Positions 40,347 to 49,023 are shown, counted from the stretch's first letter. The stretch is 64,000 nucleotides of DNA from UBA7803 sp040219135 (GCA_040219135.1 JAVJTA010000017.1:603853-667852), one strand, 5' to 3'. Translations and numbers: made by a program. Notes: generated by a model not told the origin, from the letters alone.

Positions 40347-41653
40347 GACGCTTCCTGTTGTTGAGTCGATGGGATCCTGAGCTGTGTGGCGGGAAAGTCG
40401 CAGAAGAACGTGCTGCCCTTGCCGAGTTCGCTGCGCACGCGAAGGGCGCTGCGGTGGCGTTTCAGCACGTGCTTGACGATCGCGAGACCGAGGCCGGTGC
40501 CGCCGCGAACCCTGGATTTGGCGAGGTCCACCCGGAAGAAGCGCTCGGTGATTCGCTGCAGGTGTTCCGGGGCGATGCCGATACCCTGGTCGGCAACCGC
40601 GAGTCGCGCACCATCGCCTTGACGTTTCCAGGAGATCCGGATGGGACCTCCGTCGGGGCTGTACCTGACGGCGTTGGTAACCATGTTCAGCGTGGTGCTG
40701 TAGATCTCGCTCTCGACGCCCAGCAGCTTCACGGTCCGGTCCGCGTCGACCTCGAATGAGTGTTTTCCTTCGCTCAGCACGCGGGCCTCGGACACACAGC
40801 TGCGGATCACGGCGGCCACGTCGATGGGGTCGAGCTCGTCGTCCGCCGGCTGCGGGCTCGCCTCCAGCCGCGACAGCAGAAGCAGGTCGTCGACCAGGGC
40901 CCGCATCCGTGCGGTGGGGGATTCGAGTTTCTTCAGCAGCTCGCGGATCGTGTCGGCGTCGAGATCCTCGCTCGACATGGTTTCCAGGTAGCCGACCACG
41001 ACGGTGAGCGGCGTGCGCAGTTCGTGGGACACGTTGGCGACGAAGTCCTGGCGCATGGTCAGCAGCCGGTTGAGCTGGGTGACGTCACGAACCAGCATCA
41101 GGGCATAGTCCTGATCGATGGGAATGCGACGCGCCTCGAGACGCAGGTCGTCGTCGAACGGTGAGGCGAACTCCACCAGGCCGTCCTGGCGTTTGCCCCT
41201 GATCAGGGCGACGAACTCCGGCTGGCGGACCAGGGCAGCCAGGTTTTCGCCGCGGTCCGAGGGCTTCAGATGCAGCCGCTGTTGGGCGGCCGGGTTGAAG
41301 TTCTCGATGTCGCCGTTGCGGTCGATCACCACGGCCGCGTCGGGCAGGGCGTTGATGATCACCCTCAGGCTGCGGAAGCGCTGCAGCGTACGCCGAGTGC
41401 GCAGTCGTGACTGACGCAGCAAGCGATGCAGGCGCCAGGACAGCAGCTGCCAGCTCTCCAGGGAGTTTGCCGGTCGCGTCAGGGGGCGCTGCGACCACCG
41501 TACCAGGGCCCGCAGCTCCAGGTACTGCAGCGCGAGCCACGTGCACAGCGCAATCAGCAGCGCCAGGGCCCAGGAGCCGGTAAGGGCGCCCATCAGAAAT
41601 GCGGCGCCGAGCAGACCGACGCCGATGAGCCATTCCTGAAACGATGGGTTCAT
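40343..41653 (-). CDS. phoR: Phosphate regulon sensor histidine kinase PhoR
   Basis: The 436-residue inner-membrane kinase has two N-terminal helices (about 8-45) without a large periplasmic loop, a PAS domain (about 97-195, ALPDAAVVIDRNGDIENFN), HisKA with His210 in NVSHELRTPLTVV, and HATPase_c motifs N (NMVTNAVRYSP), G1 (VADQGIGIAPEH), F (RFFRVD) and G2 (GGTGLGLAIVKH). It phosphorylates PhoB at low phosphate and is controlled via PstSCAB-PhoU. It follows phoB closely and overlaps pstS. Confidence 0.95.
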   Translation of the reverse strand: MNPSFQEWLIGVGLLGAAFLMGALTGSWALALLIALCTWLALQYLELRALVRWSQRPLTRPANSLESWQLLSWRLHRLLRQSRLRTRRTLQRFRSLRVIINALPDAAVVIDRNGDIENFNPAAQQRLHLKPSDRGENLAALVRQPEFVALIRGKRQDGLVEFASPFDDDLRLEARRIPIDQDYALMLVRDVTQLNRLLTMRQDFVANVSHELRTPLTVVVGYLETMSSEDLDADTIRELLKKLESPTARMRALVDDLLLLSRLEASPQPADDELDPIDVAAVIRSCVSEARVLSEGKHSFEVDADRTVKLLGVESEIYSTTLNMVTNAVRYSPDGGPIRISWKRQGDGARLAVADQGIGIAPEHLQRITERFFRVDLAKSRVRGGTGLGLAIVKHVLKRHRSALRVRSELGKGSTFFCDFPATQLRIPSTQQQEAS

Positions 41654-41656
41654 CGA

Positions 41657-42346
41657 TCATTCGGCCTGCAGATAGCGGTAGCCCACGCCTCGGACCGTCT
41701 GCACGAGATGCTGCAGGCCGAATGGCTTGAGCGCTTTGCGAAGCCGCAGGATGTGCACGTCGACGGTGCGTTCCTCGACGTAGACGCTTCGGCCCCAGAC
41801 CCGATCGAGCAGCTGCGAGCGGTCGAAGGCCCGGCCCGGATTCATCATGAAGTGTTCGAGCAGGCGGAACTCCGTGGGGCCGAGGCGCACGGGTCTGCCG
41901 CTCACCGACAGCTCGTGGGCGCTGAGGTCGAGCTGCAGCGGACCGTGTTCGATGACGCCGGATTCCGGTGTCCCGGTGCGGCGCAGCAGGGCCTTGACCC
42001 GGGCGATGAGCTCCCGGGGTGAAAACGGTTTGGTGACGTAGTCGTCGACGCCGGAATCGAAGCTCTTGAGCTTGTCGGTCTCCTCGCCCTTGGCGGTGAG
42101 CATGATGATCGGGATCTCGCTGGTATGGTCGTCGCGGCGTATCCGACGCGCGAATTCTACGCCGCTCATACCGGGCAGCATCCAGTCGACGATCAGCAGG
42201 CTCGGCAGCACCCCTTCCAGACGGTTGGCGGCGTCCTCCGCGGTCGCCGATTCCCACACCTGGAAACCGGCGCGGCCGAGGGAGAAGCTCAGCATGTCGC
42301 GGATCTCGGGTTCGTCCTCGATCAGCAGGATGGTGTTTGCGGTCAT
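41657..42346 (-). CDS. phoB: Phosphate regulon response regulator PhoB
   Basis: The 229-residue OmpR-family regulator has a receiver domain (acidic pocket Glu10/Asp11, phospho-acceptor Asp54 in LLIVDWMLPG, Lys in YVTKPFSP) and a winged-helix DNA-binding domain (about 130-229) with RTVDVHILRLRKAL and TVRGVGYRYL. ATG 42346 begins at the normal PhoB N-terminus; a 27-residue extension upstream is rejected. A Pho box and a -10 lie immediately upstream, consistent with autoregulation. Confidence 0.96.
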   Translation of the reverse strand: MTANTILLIEDEPEIRDMLSFSLGRAGFQVWESATAEDAANRLEGVLPSLLIVDWMLPGMSGVEFARRIRRDDHTSEIPIIMLTAKGEETDKLKSFDSGVDDYVTKPFSPRELIARVKALLRRTGTPESGVIEHGPLQLDLSAHELSVSGRPVRLGPTEFRLLEHFMMNPGRAFDRSQLLDRVWGRSVYVEERTVDVHILRLRKALKPFGLQHLVQTVRGVGYRYLQAE

Positions 42347-42379
42347 GGCGGCGGTCCGGTGCGCTGTTGCATCGGTGGC

Positions 42380-42413
42380 ATTAGATCGCAGGAGTCTGAC
42401 GGTTTCATGAACT
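42380..42413 (-). promoter_or_regulatory. Pho box and -10 of the phoBR-pst operon
   Basis: On the minus strand agttcatgaaaccgtca (42413-42397) matches the 18-bp Pho-box consensus at about 12 positions, with recognisable TCATnAAAC and GTCA cores. TCTAAT (42385-42380, five of six to consensus) lies 11 bases beyond, the usual Pho-promoter spacing. It drives phoB and the linked operon. Confidence 0.65.
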
Positions 42414-42444
42414 TGCAGGGTGGTCACATGATGGACCGGGCCCG

Positions 42445-43611
42445 TCAGAACGCCACCTGGATCCGGGCTGAGATCGCCAGGCTGTCGTCCGGCTGGCCGG
42501 GCGCCACCAGCGCTCGGGTGGTCAGGCGGCTGACGTCCAGCATCAGCTTGACGTTGCGGTTGGGGTAGACATTGGCGCCAATAATGTAGGCCCGACCAAC
42601 CTGGTCGACCGCCTGATCGGGGTCGAACTCGATCCGCTCGACCTTGGCTACCAGTTCGATCGCCGTGCTTCCCGGCGCCGGCGTGATCATGCCCGGCACC
42701 CCGTCGGTCGTCTTGTAGCCGCGGCTTTCGCCGGTGATGGTCCAGGCCGCCTGCAGGTAATAGCTGCGCACTTCGGCGTCGGGGCTGTTGCCGGGCCCGG
42801 TCATGTCGCGCCAGAAGTGCTCGGCCTGGAAGGAGAACGGACCGTCGAGGTACAGCGCCTCGAGTCCATACTGACGGTCGCGGCGGGTGGCCAGGCTGGC
42901 CGACGGGATCCGGTCCGCAGTCTCCGCGATGCGGATGGCGAATCCGCGCAGCGTCTCGGTCTCGTCGAGGTTGCGGTCGGTCGCCGCCGCGCCCACGTGG
43001 AGAATCCGCTCGCCCTCCCCCAGCAGGTTGCCGAAGACGCGCCCGGTGTAGGCCAGGCGGTCGCTGCCGTCTCGAGTCGTCGGGTTGTCGCCGGGGTTGA
43101 CGACGGCGGCCGACCAGCCCACCGGGCCGACGAAGCCGTCGAGCTGCAGGCCGTAGTGCGTCTGGCTGTCGGCGTCCGTGGCATCGCTGAAGAAGTTGCG
43201 GCGCAGCGTCGAGATCGCCTTCGAGCTCTCCAGTTCTTCGAGTCCAAACGGCTCCTTGGTGCGGCCGAAGTAAATGTTGGCCACGTCCCAGCCGGTGTAG
43301 CGCAGTCCTGCCGCGTGCACCTCGGCTTCATTGGTGTCGTCTAGATAGTTGACTTCAAACACCCAGTCGAAGTCGCCGGGGAGATCGCCCGCAAGCTCGA
43401 TCCGCGCGCGGCGCAGCTGGCTGTTGAAGCGCCGGTCGCCGTCGCCGCTGGGGTTCATGGCGTCGTCGAAGCTGTCCAGGTCCCACATCAGGCGGCCGCC
43501 GAGATCGACGCTGTAATCGCCGACGCTGGCGGAGGCGGCGTGGCTGGACATCGCCGGAAGCGCAAAAGTGCTGCAGATGCAGTATACGAGCAGGCATTGG
43601 CTTCTGGTCAC
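42445..43611 (-). CDS. Phosphate-selective porin of the OprO/OprP family
   Basis: The 388-residue outer-membrane beta-barrel has a signal peptide (about 1-26, cleavage after SHAASA), repeated amphipathic strands such as FNSQLRRARIELAGDL and DVANIYFGRTKEPFGLEEL, and ends in ARIQVAF with C-terminal Phe, the BAM signal. FGRTKEPFGLEE is an OprP/OprO-family motif. Start GTG 43611 has a gggagag Shine-Dalgarno. A strong Pho box upstream supports phosphate-starvation control and an anion-uptake role. It is next to phoB but has its own promoter. Confidence 0.88.
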   Translation of the reverse strand: MTRSQCLLVYCICSTFALPAMSSHAASASVGDYSVDLGGRLMWDLDSFDDAMNPSGDGDRRFNSQLRRARIELAGDLPGDFDWVFEVNYLDDTNEAEVHAAGLRYTGWDVANIYFGRTKEPFGLEELESSKAISTLRRNFFSDATDADSQTHYGLQLDGFVGPVGWSAAVVNPGDNPTTRDGSDRLAYTGRVFGNLLGEGERILHVGAAATDRNLDETETLRGFAIRIAETADRIPSASLATRRDRQYGLEALYLDGPFSFQAEHFWRDMTGPGNSPDAEVRSYYLQAAWTITGESRGYKTTDGVPGMITPAPGSTAIELVAKVERIEFDPDQAVDQVGRAYIIGANVYPNRNVKLMLDVSRLTTRALVAPGQPDDSLAISARIQVAF

Positions 43612-43680
43612 GGTCTCTCCCTCAATGCTGAAACGATGCTGAAACCCAGGATAGGCAGGCTGCGATCTGCGACGCGGCGC

Positions 43681-43714
43681 ATTCTCGGCGTGGATTGTTA
43701 CAGCTTGATGACAT
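43681..43714 (-). promoter_or_regulatory. Pho box and -10 of the porin gene
   Basis: On the minus strand atgtcatcaagctgtaac (43714-43697) matches the Pho-box consensus at 14 of 18 positions. GAGAAT (43686-43681) sits about 10 bases beyond as a -10. The same DNA is upstream of the divergent dienelactone-hydrolase gene. Confidence 0.7.
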
Positions 43715-43874
43715 TGTGACTGTCCGGGCTATCGCGTATGACGGTCGCTCGAGCCGCCGGCCGGGACCGATTCATGTCCGGCTGGATATGTGCACGGCAG
43801 TTGCGCGAAGCTTGGCAGCTCTCCGGCCCGGCGACACCGGCCATATCAGCAGCTACATCAGGAGGCAGACGACC

Positions 43875-44546
43875 ATGGGGGATCGAATCGAGATCGAGTC
43901 AGCAGACGGTTTCCGGCTCGGCGCCTATCACGCCGCTCCGGCCGGCGCGGCGAAGGGTGCCGTCGTGGTGATCCAGGAGATCTTCGGAGTCAACGACCAT
44001 ATCCGTCAGGTGGTCGACGGATACGCCCGGGAAGGGTACGTGGCCATTGCCCCGCAGATTTTCGACCGGGTGGAACGCGACGTCGAGCTCGGCTACCAGG
44101 AAGCGGACCTGACGCGCGGCGTCGCCATCGCCTTCGAGCAGCTCGACCACGCGCTGGCACTGCAGGATGTGCAGGCGGCCATCGACACGGCGGCCGGCGA
44201 CGGCAAGGTCGGGGTGGTCGGCTACTGCTTCGGTGGCCTGCTGACCTGGCGCGCGGCATGCGAGGCGCGTGGCGTGACCGCTGCGGTTGCCTACTACGGC
44301 GGGGGCATCGCGCGCGAGACGGAACGGCAGGCGCGTTGCCCGGTGATGATGCATTTCGGCGAGAAGGACGCACACATCTCCCTGGATGACGTGGCGAAGA
44401 TCCGCAAGGCGCAGCCGGCGGCCCAGGTTTTCGTCTACCCGGCGGACCATGGATTCAACTGCGACCACCGCGCCAGCTTCGACGCGTCGAGCGCCGGGCT
44501 GGCGAAACAGCGCACGCTGGCGTTCTTCGCCGAACACCTTCAGTGA
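43875..44546 (+). CDS. Dienelactone hydrolase family protein
   Basis: The 223-residue cytosolic alpha/beta hydrolase has the Cys-Asp-His triad of dienelactone hydrolases: GYCFGGLLTW (nucleophile Cys), HFGEKDAHISL (Asp) and ADHGFNCDHR (His). VVIQEIFGVNDHIRQ is a typical N-terminal motif. Such enzymes open lactone rings in chlorocatechol degradation or act on other esters; no catechol genes are nearby, so the function is unassigned. ATG 43875 has a caggagg Shine-Dalgarno. Its upstream region is shared with the Pho-regulated porin. Confidence 0.88.
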   Translation: MGDRIEIESADGFRLGAYHAAPAGAAKGAVVVIQEIFGVNDHIRQVVDGYAREGYVAIAPQIFDRVERDVELGYQEADLTRGVAIAFEQLDHALALQDVQAAIDTAAGDGKVGVVGYCFGGLLTWRAACEARGVTAAVAYYGGGIARETERQARCPVMMHFGEKDAHISLDDVAKIRKAQPAAQVFVYPADHGFNCDHRASFDASSAGLAKQRTLAFFAEHLQ

Positions 44547-44869
44547 CCCCGCCAGTGTCCGCGCGCGGGAGGGCAAAGTTGTTGGAGAAACAGCGCGATG
44601 CGGCGTCCGCTGGCCATCAAGCTTGACTTCCCGTAGGCGTTTGTTGATCCTTCGCGGAAGGAAAAGGGGCGGGAATTTCGACAGGTACGCTTAGCGGCGT
44701 ACCCCCCGCGTATTTGGCTGTTTCAGCCTGGCGGACACCCGGGCCGGAGTGGTCGCTTGAACAAGCCTGCTTTCACCAGCACTCAGCATCGGGTCGCCCT
44801 GGCCCGTGGGTTGTCGGTCGGTGACGTACAGGTGATCGAGAAAAATCAAACAAACCCGTAGGAAGTCGT
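44547..44869. other. 323-bp intergenic region before the TonB2-type operon
   Basis: No gene is supported. It contains a hairpin ggtacgc/gcgtacc near 44680-44700 and a smaller one, tccttc/gaagga, near 44648-44663. TTGACT- and TTGAAC-like hexamers occur, but none has a good -10 at proper distance, so I cannot place the operon promoter. No clear Fur box was seen. Confidence 0.5.
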
Positions 44870-45706
44870 ATGAACAGACATCTTATCAAAGGGCTTTCGG
44901 CGTCACTGCTGCTGGCACTGGGGGTCATCGCAAGTGGTGGCGCCGGCGCAGCGACTCTGAATGACATCTATCAGATCGCCGAACGAATCAACGACCAGGC
45001 CAAGCAGTCCCAGGCTAAAATCGATGCCCTCACCGAAGAAACCCGCGCTCTCCTCAGCGAATACAAGACGGTCCTGAAGGAGATCGAGGGCCTGCGGGTT
45101 TACAACCGCCAGCTCGAGCGTCAGATCTCCAACCAGGAGACCGAGATGGCGCAGCTGACCCGATCCATCGACGAGGTCACCATCATCGAGCGGCAGATCA
45201 CGCCGCTGATGCTGCGCATGATCGATGGTCTCGAGCAGTTCGTGCAGCTCGACCTGCCGTTCCTGCGGGACGAGCGCATGAATCGTATCGAGACCCTGCG
45301 GGAGATGATGGATCGCGCCGACGTGGCGGTGTCCGAGAAGTTCAGCCAGATCCTCCGCGCCTATCAGATCGAGAACGAGTACGGTCGGACCATGGAAGCC
45401 TACGGCGACCAGGTGGCCCTCGAAGGTGCCGAACGCCAGGTCGACGTCCTCAAGGTCGGCCGCATCGCGCTGGTGTTCCAGAGTCCCGACGGCGAGGTGA
45501 CCGGCTTCTACAACCCGAAGACGTCACAGTGGGAGACGCTGGACGATTCTTACAACACGTCGGTGCGTAACGGCATCCGGATGGCGCGCAAACAGCTGTC
45601 CGTCGACATGCTGTCGATGCCGGTATCCGGGCCGGAGGAAGTTCCCGGGCCGAATCGGTCGGCGCAGCTCAACCAGGCGGGTCAGGGTTCGGAGGCCGGA
45701 GAATGA
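44870..45706 (+). CDS. DUF3450 family periplasmic coiled-coil protein
   Basis: The 278-residue protein has a signal peptide (about 1-28, GGAGAATLN) and a long coiled coil (about 35-105, KIDALTEETRALLSEYKTVL), followed by a helical region and a small beta segment with GEVTGFYNPKTSQWETLDD. This is the DUF3450 family, found next to TonB2-type systems in marine gammaproteobacteria. A likely role is linking or spacing TtpC and TonB in the periplasm, but this is inference. The stop overlaps the next gene by four bases. An aggaag Shine-Dalgarno precedes ATG 44870. Confidence 0.88.
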   Translation: MNRHLIKGLSASLLLALGVIASGGAGAATLNDIYQIAERINDQAKQSQAKIDALTEETRALLSEYKTVLKEIEGLRVYNRQLERQISNQETEMAQLTRSIDEVTIIERQITPLMLRMIDGLEQFVQLDLPFLRDERMNRIETLREMMDRADVAVSEKFSQILRAYQIENEYGRTMEAYGDQVALEGAERQVDVLKVGRIALVFQSPDGEVTGFYNPKTSQWETLDDSYNTSVRNGIRMARKQLSVDMLSMPVSGPEEVPGPNRSAQLNQAGQGSEAGE

Positions 45707-47190
45707 AAATGATCAACCTCAAGCACTGTGCTGCCGGCCTGATCGCCGGGATGCTGCTGGCCGCGGCCCCGGTCTGGGCTCAGGAAGCGGAAGCCCCCGC
45801 GGCGGCAACGCCCGATGATCTTCAGCTCAACGAGGCGGGTAGCCTCGATGAGCTGCTCGAGAACGTTCAGGAACGCCGCGTGGTCGAGTCGCGCATCCAC
45901 TCACAGCGTGAGGCGGAGTTCCAGCGCGACAAGGCCCAGCAGCAAAAGATGCTGTCCGATGCCCGGGCCGAGCGCACCCGCGAGGAGCAGCGCTCCGAGC
46001 GCCTCGAGACCCAGTTCGAGGAGAACGAGATCCGGATCGGCCAGATGCAGGAACAGCTGGACGCGCGTCTCGGCTCGCTGCGCGAGCTGTTCGGCGTGCT
46101 GCAGCAGGTGGCGGGCGATACCCGTGGCCTGTTCGAAGGCTCGATCATTTCGGCGCAGTTTCCGAATCGGGGCGAATGGCTCGAGAATTTCGCTGCCAAG
46201 ATGGGCACCTCCAGCAATCTCGCCACCATCGACGAGATGGAAACGCTCTGGTACGAACTGCAGCGGGAGATGACGGCTTCAGGAAAGGTCGTTCAGTTTC
46301 CGGGAACCGTGATTCTCAACAACGGCGAGCAGCTCGACACGCAGATTACCCGGGTGGGCGCATTCAATCTGATCGCCGACGGCGGTTACGTTCAGTACAA
46401 CCCTGACAACGGTACCCTGATCGAACTGGCGCGGCAGCCGGCCGGGCGGTTCACGGCGACCGCCGACGACCTGCAGTCGGCGTCTCCGGACGAGATCGTT
46501 TCGTTCGCCGTCGACCCGACCCGGGGGTCGCTGCTGAGCCTGTTGATTCAGGCGGCCACGCTCGGCGAGCGGGTCGGCTCGCCCATGGGCGGCATCGGCA
46601 CCGGCGAGTGCTATCTGCCGTTCTGTGACGGGCAGGGCGGCTACGTCGGCTCGGTGATCATTCTCGGCGGTATCTTCGGCGTGATCCTGGCGGTCTGGAA
46701 GCTCATTCAGCTGTCGATCATCGGCGGCAAGGTGGCGGCCCAGAAGAAGACCGACACCCCCGACGAAAGCAATCCGCTGGGCCGTGTGCTCAAGGTCTAT
46801 CAGGAGAACAAGGACGTCGACGTCGAGACCCTCGAGCTCAAGCTCGGCGAGGCGATTCTCGGTGAGACGCCGAAGATCACCAGCAACATCACGCTGATGC
46901 AGGTGATCTCCGTGGTGGCGCCGCTGCTCGGACTGCTCGGCACGGTAATCGGTATGATCCTAACCTTCCAGGCCATCACGCTGTTCGGCACCGGCGATCC
47001 GAAGACCATGGCCGGCGGTATCTCCACCGCCCTCATGACCACGGTGCTCGGTCTGTGCGTCGCGATTCCAATGACCCTGCTGCATTCGATCGTCGCTTCG
47101 CGGAGCCGGGCGGTGCTGCACGTTCTGGAAGAGCAGAGCGCGGGCATCATCGCGGACCATGCGGAGCGCTCCGGCCAGGCTCTGGGCTGA
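45703..47190 (+). CDS. ttpC: TtpC-like large MotA/TolQ/ExbB proton-channel protein
   Basis: The 495-residue protein is an enlarged ExbB homologue. It has a signal-like N-terminus (about 1-27), a periplasmic coiled-coil (about 45-130, RDKAQQQKMLSDARAERTRE), a globular region with the motif CYLPFCDGQGGYVG, and the ExbB-like three-helix membrane domain at about 315-475 with PLLGLLGTVIGMILTF and GLCVAIPMTLLHS. TtpC is required with ExbB2/ExbD2 for TonB2 in Vibrio. It overlaps the DUF3450 gene by four bases and is followed by exbB2. Confidence 0.9.
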   Translation: MKMINLKHCAAGLIAGMLLAAAPVWAQEAEAPAAATPDDLQLNEAGSLDELLENVQERRVVESRIHSQREAEFQRDKAQQQKMLSDARAERTREEQRSERLETQFEENEIRIGQMQEQLDARLGSLRELFGVLQQVAGDTRGLFEGSIISAQFPNRGEWLENFAAKMGTSSNLATIDEMETLWYELQREMTASGKVVQFPGTVILNNGEQLDTQITRVGAFNLIADGGYVQYNPDNGTLIELARQPAGRFTATADDLQSASPDEIVSFAVDPTRGSLLSLLIQAATLGERVGSPMGGIGTGECYLPFCDGQGGYVGSVIILGGIFGVILAVWKLIQLSIIGGKVAAQKKTDTPDESNPLGRVLKVYQENKDVDVETLELKLGEAILGETPKITSNITLMQVISVVAPLLGLLGTVIGMILTFQAITLFGTGDPKTMAGGISTALMTTVLGLCVAIPMTLLHSIVASRSRAVLHVLEEQSAGIIADHAERSGQALG

Positions 47191-47207
47191 GCAGGTAGCA
47201 GACCACC

Positions 47208-47723
47208 ATGTACGACGCCTACATCAACATCATGGAGTTCATGGACGCGGGCGGCAACGTGCTCTGGCTCATCGCCGCCCTGACGTTCCTCATGTGGACT
47301 CTGATCTTCGAGCGGTTCTGGTACTTCCAGTCGGAACACAAGTCGCTGGTGCGCGATTCGACCGAGACGTGGGAGTCGCGCCCCGAGCGCCGTTCCTGGA
47401 GCGCCCACCAGATTCGCGAGTCCATCATCTCGGAAGCGTCCGACAAGATTGCCGGGACGCTGCCCCTGATCCTGACCTGTGTGGCATTGTGTCCGCTGCT
47501 GGGTCTTCTTGGTACGGTGACCGGCATGATCTCGGTGTTCGACGCCATGGCGACCCAGGGCGGTAATGCCCGTTCCATGGCCGCTGGCGTGTCGATGGCG
47601 ACGATTCCGACCATGGCCGGGATGATCGCCTCGCTGTCCGGTGTGGTGGGCAGTACCGTGCTGAAACGCAAGATCGATTTCGAAACCGAGCTGTTCCAGG
47701 ACCACCTGACCATGGATCACTAG
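47208..47723 (+). CDS. exbB2: Second ExbB protein (TonB2 system)
   Basis: The 171-residue inner-membrane protein is a short ExbB: one N-terminal helix (NVLWLIAALTFLMWTLIFERF) and two further helices with CPLLGLLGTVTGMISVF and AGMIASLSGVVGSTVL. The channel motif and Thr are conserved. It lies 17 bases after ttpC. The stop TAG is in the first copy of a 14-bp tandem repeat that fills the gap to exbD2. Confidence 0.92.
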   Translation: MYDAYINIMEFMDAGGNVLWLIAALTFLMWTLIFERFWYFQSEHKSLVRDSTETWESRPERRSWSAHQIRESIISEASDKIAGTLPLILTCVALCPLLGLLGTVTGMISVFDAMATQGGNARSMAAGVSMATIPTMAGMIASLSGVVGSTVLKRKIDFETELFQDHLTMDH

Positions 47724-47757
47724 TGGTGGACGACTAGTCGTGCATCACTAGTCGTGC
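47716..47757. repeat. 14-bp tandem repeat, three imperfect copies, spanning the exbB2 stop
   Basis: Units with core cactagtsgtg occur at 47716-47729, 47730-47743 and 47744-47757, with a more diverged unit after. The first copy contains the exbB2 stop TAG. Confidence 0.7.
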
Positions 47758-47804
47758 ACTACCGATCAGTGGGTCGCTAATCGACCGATCGCAGAGGAGT
47801 TTCC

Positions 47805-48212
47805 ATGCGCAAAGCTTCGGCCAGAATGGCCCGGACCGACGAAGAATCGGACATCAACCTGACGCCCATGCTGGACGTCGTGTTCATCATGCTGATCTTC
47901 TTCATCGTGACCGCCACGTTCATCAAGCAGGCGGGGATCGACGTGTTCCGTCCGGATGCCGAGTCGGCCCAGCAGAAGCCGACGGTCAGCGTGCTGGTGG
48001 CGATCGGAGCCAACGGCGACATCTGGATCGACAAGAAACAGGTGGAGGAGTCTGCCGTCCGCGCGCACATCGAGCGCATCCACGCGGAGAACCCGAAGGG
48101 CGGGCTGGTGGTCCAAGCAGACAAGGCGGCCAAGTATCAGAAGGTCGCGGCCGTGCTCGGCGCCGCCCGCGCCGCCGGCCTGACCGAGGTGGCGATATCC
48201 ACCGATGAATGA
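47805..48212 (+). CDS. exbD2: Second ExbD protein (TonB2 system)
   Basis: The 135-residue protein has a single helix with INLTPMLDVVFIMLIFFIV, containing the essential Asp, and a periplasmic domain ending ADKAAKYQKVAAVLGAARAAG. It has a good gaggag Shine-Dalgarno before ATG 47805. Its stop TGA is the first triplet of a 13-bp tandem repeat that forms the exbD2-tonB2 spacer. Confidence 0.93.
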   Translation: MRKASARMARTDEESDINLTPMLDVVFIMLIFFIVTATFIKQAGIDVFRPDAESAQQKPTVSVLVAIGANGDIWIDKKQVEESAVRAHIERIHAENPKGGLVVQADKAAKYQKVAAVLGAARAAGLTEVAISTDE

Positions 48213-48284
48213 CACGCGTGTAACTGACGCGTGTAACTGACGCGTGTAACCGACGCGTGTAACCGACGCGCCGACGCGTAGAAC
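48210..48284. repeat. 13-bp tandem repeat, about five copies, beginning at the exbD2 stop codon
   Basis: tgacgcgtgtaac is perfect at 48225-48237 and 48238-48250, with variants at 48210-48224, 48251-48263 and 48271-48284. Each copy carries the palindrome acgcgt. The first triplet of the first copy is the exbD2 stop TGA. Confidence 0.85.
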
Positions 48285-48306
48285 CGACGAAAAGAGGGCA
48301 GCAGCA

Positions 48307-48909
48307 ATGATAATCCGGTACGTATTCGGAGTCGCCCTGGGCGCGGTTGCGACGTTCGCCCTGTTCCTGCTGATGCAGGCGCTGATCAAGAGCGACAAGA
48401 GCCCGTTCGACGATGCCGTGCAGGGCAAGATCGTCGACTTCGTCCGCCTCGAGGACGAAAACGAAATCGAAACCAAGGTGCGCAAACCCAAGCCGCCGCC
48501 ACCGCCCGATGAGCCGCCCCCGGACATGCCGGATCAGACCTTCGATTCCAGCGATGTCAGCATCGGGGTCGACATGGGCGCCGTGAACACCAACGTCGAC
48601 CTGAACGTGGGTGGCGTCGGCGGATTCAGTTCGGACGGCGAGTACCTGCCCATCGTCAAGGTGGCGCCGGTGTATCCGAGACGGGCCCAGACTCGGGGCA
48701 TCGAAGGCTACGTGCTGCTGGAGTTCGTGGTCACCAAGACCGGTGCGGTCCGCGACCCCGTGGTGGTCGAGGCGAGCCCGCCAGGCATCTTCGACCGTGC
48801 GGCCATGCAGGCGGCGCTCAAGTTCAAATACAAGCCCAAGGTGGTCAACGGCGAACCCATCGATGTTGCCGGGGTGCGCAACCTGATCACCTTCGAGCTC
48901 GCGGAATAA
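48307..48909 (+). CDS. tonB2: TonB family protein (TonB2 type)
   Basis: The 200-residue protein has an N-terminal transmembrane helix (about 5-27), a short Pro-rich segment KPKPPPPPDEPPPD (about 62-76) and a TonB C-terminal domain (about 112-200) with PVYPRRAQTRGIEGYVLLEF and ITFELAE. The spacer is short, typical of TonB2-like proteins, which is thought to explain their need for helper proteins such as TtpC. It is preceded by a 13-bp repeat array and followed by another repeat array. Confidence 0.92.
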   Translation: MIIRYVFGVALGAVATFALFLLMQALIKSDKSPFDDAVQGKIVDFVRLEDENEIETKVRKPKPPPPPDEPPPDMPDQTFDSSDVSIGVDMGAVNTNVDLNVGGVGGFSSDGEYLPIVKVAPVYPRRAQTRGIEGYVLLEFVVTKTGAVRDPVVVEASPPGIFDRAAMQAALKFKYKPKVVNGEPIDVAGVRNLITFELAE

Positions 48910-48943
48910 CGCCAGGGACTGGCACAGCAGGCGCCGGACTCAG

Positions 48944-49007
48944 GAGCCGGGCACAGAAGCCGGGCAAACAAGCCGGGCAAACAAGCCGGGCAAAGAAACG
49001 GGCACAG
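48944..49007. repeat. 13-bp tandem repeat, five copies, between tonB2 and the TPR gene
   Basis: aagccgggcaaac is perfect at 48957-48969 and 48970-48982, with variants at 48944-48956, 48983-48995 and 48996-49007. It occupies most of the gap between the two genes and ends just before the TPR gene's Shine-Dalgarno. Confidence 0.85.
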
Positions 49008-49023
49008 AAAAAGGGTGGACGAG

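Noticed and set aside
48210..48284. CRISPR array
   Set aside because: The 13-bp units are contiguous without spacers, so this is a tandem repeat.
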